NCBI GenBank assembly: GCA_964006375.1
Contig: OZ023265.1
Coordinates: forward strand, 115,127,358-115,191,357
DNA from: Tillus elongatus
Taxonomy: Eukaryota; Arthropoda; Insecta; Coleoptera; Cleridae
Direction of reading: 5' to 3'
Length of the DNA: 64,000 nucleotides
Part shown: in pieces, positions 59,345 through 64,000 of the stretch
How the letters are laid out: every line of letters starts with the position of its first letter
Numbering within the stretch: the stretch's first letter is position 1
Translations under genes and position numbers: made by a program
The notes under the pieces: generated by a model
What the model saw: the letters and a program-made list of their open reading frames with translations, nothing else
Databases searched by the model: none
What the model was told of the DNA's origin: nothing

Positions 59345-60070
59345 GTCTAAGTCACGATCTTGAATAAGTAGAAAGAGTAAATGGGTATTATAAGCCAACC
59401 CTTTTATAATCTTGAGTTATGGTTCTATTCCATCCCAGTTCTAATCTTGGTAATTTTAAATTGTCGGCGTGTGAATACATTCCGAGGGGTCTGGGTTTGA
59501 ATTTTTCTCATGGGTTAATGGGTTTTAAATCCTGAATAATTTGTTATTGTCAATTTATATTCGGTATTAGCAGGAAGTTATTTTTTTCACATTATAAAGC
59601 TGTTAAGTGGAAACATTTAGTGCGAACTAAATTAACAACGCCATGTTTTGTGTTGTTGATAAATAGAATGTATGTCGCTGAATAGCTGATAAACCAAAAC
59701 TTAACGATTCTCGTATATTTTAACTTGAAAATAATTTGTTATATCCCGGAAACAACATAAGGTGAATACACCTCTAAAGTTTTATAGCTTGGGAATTTTT
59801 TAACGGTAAATTATCCATAAACTCTCTACATTCACGTTCAAATGAGATTTTAGGTGTCGATATAATTCAAACAATAGCACGATTGTTTATGTATTCTGGA
59901 ATCCGGTGCCCAGAAAAAAGGTTACAAAAATTTATTGAAATTTTCACGTAAGCGAGTTTAGCAAAACGTCAATTCGGTATAATTAGCATTTTGATAAGGC
60001 GCTTTTATAATCTTTACTTTTTTTATTATAAAAGAAGCAGTCGCGATTTTGAAAGAAATGGGTCGGGCAG
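59345..60070. other. No gene seen
   Basis: AT-rich sequence with no recognisable gene. Confidence 0.4.
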
Positions 60071-60071
60071 A

Positions 60072-60274
<203 letters not shown>

Positions 60275-61366
60275 TACTTACTCGCACCATCAATACATAA
60301 AAACGTGTAGAATACGTCAGCATTTAAAAACAAACATACCCACATGAATTACAATTCGAAAAAACTATACATATATGATATCAATTACAAACAGCTACAA
60401 CCTGTTAGCTAAAAGATTCTCAAAATTATAATAGGCCTTTGTGGCCAAAATATTAGTCGGTATTTTTCTCATCTTTGCAGGTGGAAGCCCATTTATCTGC
60501 ACCGTCAGTTTATTGTACATATCTAGAGACTGCACCACACCACTATTGTAAACAATACTTTTTGTAGTCTGTGCAGCAATTAATTGGTCCTTTAAATGTG
60601 CTCTAGTGTTGTGTTTGTGCTGTTGTTCACAATCTGACAACAAACTCTGATTTTCCCTAACAAAACACACACACACTCTAATATATGCACACTTGGCAAG
60701 GTAAGCATTCTGTTGCCAAGAAACATTTTCCTACACAAGCCCCTATATTTCAGATTGAATATGCTGCGGATGCAAGTTTTTGAAGCCTAAAGGTTCTACC
60801 GGCTTCTACGGAATTCTCCAGAACATTACTCAATATCGAAGTCTTGAGTTTACATATGCGTAATACCATTACCACCTAAAATACGGCTGCCCCATTTTAA
60901 CAGGAAGCCCTTATTATGGTAATTTTTCAATGTGCGTTAATGTCAATGTGTATGTGCAGCCGAAATCTGAACCGAGAGCGATCGCCGTCTTGTTATGACC
61001 TCACAGAACTTAGGACTTGTACTATATAGGTGGTAATGGTAGTACGCCTCGAGGCCAGCACTAATACTATTAGAATCGGACAGAACACGCAAAGCATAAC
61101 TAAAAGCTGACAGTTTACCCGCCAACATGAGCCCTCCTGTTTATCTGAGAATCAACCTTCAAGCCCAAAAACATAATAGCATCCTGCGTGCTCAGCAATT
61201 CTGATTTAAATTTCAGCGATAACTGGGTACTCCTAAAATAGTTAAATGAGATCAGGTTTGTTTTAGTCACATTCAATTGTAAGTTCTTTCTATTGTACCA
61301 CTATTCCAGAATTCTCAGTGGTTCTGATGCCTCCTTAATTAGATCATTATCTAAAGGATCTCGTAA
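60275..61366 (-). pseudogene. Non-LTR retrotransposon ORF2 C-terminal part, decayed
   Basis: On the minus strand from 61366: WYNRKNLQLNVTKTNLISF (the W...N.L.LN..KT segment that follows the reverse transcriptase catalytic box), MFLGLKVDSQI near 61150, AGKLSAFSYALRVLSDS near 61100 (thumb region), and in 60676-60395 HKHNTRAHLKDQL, TTKSIVYNSGVV and ILATKAYYNFENLL (C-terminal tail). The 3' untranslated region leads into the (AAT)n array. The order matches CR1/Jockey-type ORF2. It is a different family from the LINE at 4.7-6.7 kb. Frame breaks and the lack of upstream domains show it is dead. Confidence 0.7.
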
Positions 61367-61461
<95 letters not shown>

Positions 61462-61470
61462 TAATAATAA
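61367..61470. repeat. (AAT)n microsatellite
   Basis: About 33 units with one CAA interruption near 61457. It sits at the 5' truncation side of the LINE fragment. Confidence 0.92.
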
Positions 61471-61904
61471 TCATTTGCGGATAAATATACAGTGTGATAT
61501 TCACTTGGAAGGTTTTATTTCTCGTTCTATGTAACACAATTTAAAATATCAAGTCTATAATTGTATCAAATGTCACTGCTTGCTTTTTTAGCCACCACTT
61601 CCGCTCCAACATTGTAATCCAAAAACTTCCGCCAATATTGCTTTACTAATAGTAATAATACATAAACATTAAATAAAAGCTCCTTTTATTTGCGAAACAA
61701 AATACATCAGATTAAGACCAAAATACCATGAAAATTAAACCTTCTATATTATAAAACAATCAAAATACAATTTTTCAAATCACCTTTATCAATTTAGTTG
61801 TCGCCCAAACGTGGGGCTGTGTAAAGCTCAACCAAAAATAATATAATTATAAAAAATTTTTATACAATTATAACTTAAAATAAAAGTTGGTGTTCGCCAA
61901 TATC

Positions 61905-61905
<1 letters not shown>
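61471..61905. other. No gene seen
   Basis: AT-rich sequence with no recognisable gene. Confidence 0.4.

Positions 61906-61908
<3 letters not shown>

Positions 61909-61977
<69 letters not shown>
61909..61977. repeat. (TA)n microsatellite
   Basis: About 34 TA units. The block that follows (CTTGGATTAC.TCAATCCA, 61977-62024) recurs at 63253-63300. Confidence 0.9.
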
Positions 61978-61978
<1 letters not shown>

Positions 61979-62229
61979 TGGATTACTTCAATCCACCTGA
62001 TTTCTAGTCACTTTTAGTGTACTTTTCCAACAAAAAGTACCTTACATTCCTAGCGGTGATTCAAAAATTCAATTACGAGATATTGAAATTTCTAAATTTT
62101 ATGGGAAATATTTTGTTTGGCCCTCATTTTGTAATATATTTTATTAATTTCTATCCTATCAGGGATAAGCTCTCAAATTACAAAACACTTTTCTATTTGA
62201 GATGCTCTGGTAAGGTGAGCATCTAAAAA

Positions 62230-62490
62230 TAGTTGAGGATATACTAGTAGACGATTCAAACTCAAAGGCAGCATTAAAAACTCTTAGTAAACGATATGAA
62301 AATAAAAACTATGTCCTAAATGTATTGCTTTCAGAAATATGTAGTATCCAGAAAATGCACAATGCACAAACCTTCTTTATAAATATTATGTGATATTGCA
62401 GCTAATACCTTTTGCGTTACAAAATCTTTTCGTAATTCAAATATTAAAATTAAAGCCTTGCTTGATTAAATTTTCAGTCATATGAGTAAA
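62230..62490. other. No gene seen
   Basis: AT-rich sequence with no recognisable gene. Confidence 0.35.
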
Positions 62491-62495
62491 AAGTC

Positions 62496-62545
62496 CGGAA
62501 GCAGCAGGTGCGTTATGGTAGCGAATTTTCATAGACATGATCTAC
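62496..62545 (-). mobile_element. HINE-like 3' end fragment, minus orientation
   Basis: GGAAGCAGCAGGTGCGTTATGGTAGCGAATTTTCATAGACATG: the family 3' end inverted, with a slightly mutated hairpin. Confidence 0.7.
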
Positions 62546-62929
62546 ATTATATTACAAAAAGTATTCGTATATAATAAACATTTAAACTTAAATCGGTAAT
62601 TCTACAGTTCATCCCTCCTTACCGGCCTGGTTCTTGCGCACACGAATTTCTGTGTTCGAGTTTACGTATTGTTTTCACATTGTGTCTCTTTATCGACTCA
62701 ATAAGGTTATTATAATACGTATTATGATTAGACGGAGGTAAACTATGTATATATAGTTCACTGTTTTATGGAAACTTCATTGCGCTAATTAATAATGATA
62801 AAAACATTGTGCGTTATGATAACAAATAAGGTATATAGAATACGGTAGTTTTTGTGTTATGTTAAAAATGTACACCCGTTAGGTACTTTACATAGGTACA
62901 ATTTGGAAAACACAATTTATCACAATACA

Positions 62930-63080
62930 GTTTTTAGACCTGACGATCGACGAATTAACTCACCCCTCTGAGCACGCTAACGTTGTTAGCGAAATGATCG
63001 TCAGTTCTAAAAATTATGCTTTGATGAATTGGGTTTTCCAAATTGTACTTATCAGTACTCATCACAGGTGCGAAACATCA
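62930..63080. other. Short inverted similarity, unassigned
   Basis: GGTACAATTTGGAAAACACAATT (62895) and AATTGGGTTTTCCAAATTGTAC (63027) are inverted relatives; between them GACGATCGACGAATTAAC and GAAATGATCGTCAGTTC are also partly inverted. This suggests a small MITE-like foldback of about 160 bp. Confidence 0.5.
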
Positions 63081-63119
63081 CTCATTAGGTACTTTACATT
63101 TGCTTTTTCATAGTACCAT

Positions 63120-63475
63120 GGTTGTGACAATAATACACTACTTGCTACGTCAGTATTTTTTAATATGCTTTCGAAATAAATTCTTACCTTACTTGTTATC
63201 ATAACGCACTTGCTGCGTCAGTATTTCTTTCATAAGGAAAAAAAACATATTCTTGGATTACGTCAATCCAGCTGATTTCTAGTCAATTTTAGTTCAGTTT
63301 TCCTTACCTTAGCAGTATGTCTTGCATTGTGTATATTAATACCTTATTCATTATCATAACGGACTTTTGCGTAAATATTTTTCAGTTTAGTTTCATAATT
63401 AAGTCCAGTGGAGTAAAATTTAAAAGTCGCGATCTCCTCAGTATCAATTTTTTTTAAAGAAAATTAGCTATAATG
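63120..63475 (+). mobile_element. HINE-like end fragments (3' end at 63193-63225; inverted 5' end near 63420-63470)
   Basis: TTATCATAACGCACTTGCTGCGTCAG at 63199 keeps the perfect ACGCA/TGCGT hairpin. Weaker versions lie at 63140 (TACACTACTTGCTACGTCAG) and 63352 (CATAACGGACTTTTGCGTAA). AAAGTCGCGATCTCCTCAGTATC followed by AAAGAAAATTAGCTA at 63421-63471 is an inverted 5' end. Confidence 0.65.
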
Positions 63476-63479
63476 TTTA

Positions 63480-64000
63480 GACTATTAAATCACGAAGTAT
63501 ATAACTTAAACAACTGGCAAAGCATTAGAAAAGAGTGTAGACGTAGGAAAAAAGACTGTTGCAAATTTTGTAGTGAAATAAAAACAAGCACATTGGCAGT
63601 TAAAGTAGAAACTTAACGCTTTTCAAAACACCCTTCTTACCACATTTCTTCTACATCACACAGATTAGTATCAGTATCATTGTTTAGATATCGCCAATTT
63701 TGCGGTTCAAATCGAAACTTTGACGTTTTAAGAGGATGAACTATAAAATGTTCAAAGAGAATTTTCTTGTACGGCCTGACTTCTTCGGGCAAAAAAAAAT
63801 AATCGTTTTCCCTAATATTCAATAAATTTTGTTAACTACATTTTTGTTTTGTTTTGAGCGTTTCTTTGATGGCCATTGGCACACAGACGTTTTTTAAATG
63901 CTTATTTTTTTTTTTGTAATTTAGAGATCTGAATTTGATGTGTAAGATACGTTTTACAGTAGAAACTGGTGATTCAAATTTGGTATCCATAGCTTTGTTA
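63480..64000. other. No gene seen
   Basis: AT-rich sequence to the window edge. The 61-codon frame at 63637-63822 has no recognisable domain. Confidence 0.4.

Larger units (their letters stand above)
61977..63302 (+). repeat. Direct repeat pair of about 48 bp
   Basis: CTTGGATTACTTCAATCCACCTGATTTCTAGTCACTTTTAG (61977) and CTTGGATTACGTCAATCCAGCTGATTTCTAGTCAATTTTAG (63253) are near-identical and 1276 bp apart. The origin is unknown. Confidence 0.85.

Overview
This is a transposon-dense stretch of an AT-rich animal nuclear genome, most likely an insect. The evidence is the mix of Tc1/mariner, pogo, Ty3/Gypsy, non-LTR and Penelope-like remnants, the tRNA-like SINEs, the very long (TA)n, (CA)n and (AAT)n arrays, and the absence of operons, dense genes or bacterial signals. 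No complete host gene is visible. The only host-gene hint is one possible 47-nt exon with good splice sites at 59294-59340, so the window is probably intergenic or intronic.

Layout. 1-8 kb: sequence with no gene, a GC-richer minisatellite, a pogo/Tigger-like fragment, a LINE 3' end and a long decayed endonuclease/reverse-transcriptase LINE on the minus strand. 8-15.7 kb: a decayed Tc1-like transposase, a decayed mariner-type transposase and several copies of a microsatellite-core repeat. 15.65-23.25 kb: a long-TIR DNA transposon split by a young 5.5-kb Gypsy element (LTRs differ by about one base, ATAT target duplication). The Gypsy open reading frame is intact but lacks the reverse transcriptase and RNase H core. 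23.8-24.3, 28.3-28.5, 48.85-49.1 and 58.33-58.75 kb: one repeat family, three members of which carry hammerhead ribozyme motifs. 25.4-26.1 kb: a tRNA-like SINE ending in about 166 CA units. 29.09-31.84 kb: an apparently complete pogo-type transposon with a 619-residue DDD transposase ending in a PHD finger. 32-40 kb: repeat fragments, a second SINE, a perfect hairpin and a third mariner-type pseudogene. 40.7-43.9 kb: a three-level nest (mariner, then a long-TIR foldback element, then a microsatellite-core element). 44.7-45.3 kb: a 304-bp tandem duplication. 54-57 kb: a Penelope-like GIY-YIG remnant in inverted copies and a mariner flanked on both sides by (TA)n. 60-61.5 kb: a second LINE fragment between two (AAT)n arrays.

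The most widespread repeat, with more than 15 copies or fragments, has subterminal inverted repeats (AGTGAATTTTC / GAAAATTCACT), a short hairpin just inside one end (ACGCA-CTTGC-TGCGT), a (TA)n core and no clear target duplication. This matches the general plan of non-autonomous Helentron-type elements (HINEs), so I call it HINE-like; that class is an inference.

The most interesting biology is the hammerhead family. Its copies keep the catalytic core layout, an identical stem II and a palindromic ACCGGU stem III, while stem I differs in sequence but keeps base pairing between copies. The copy at 58641-58713 has every core residue required for cleavage.
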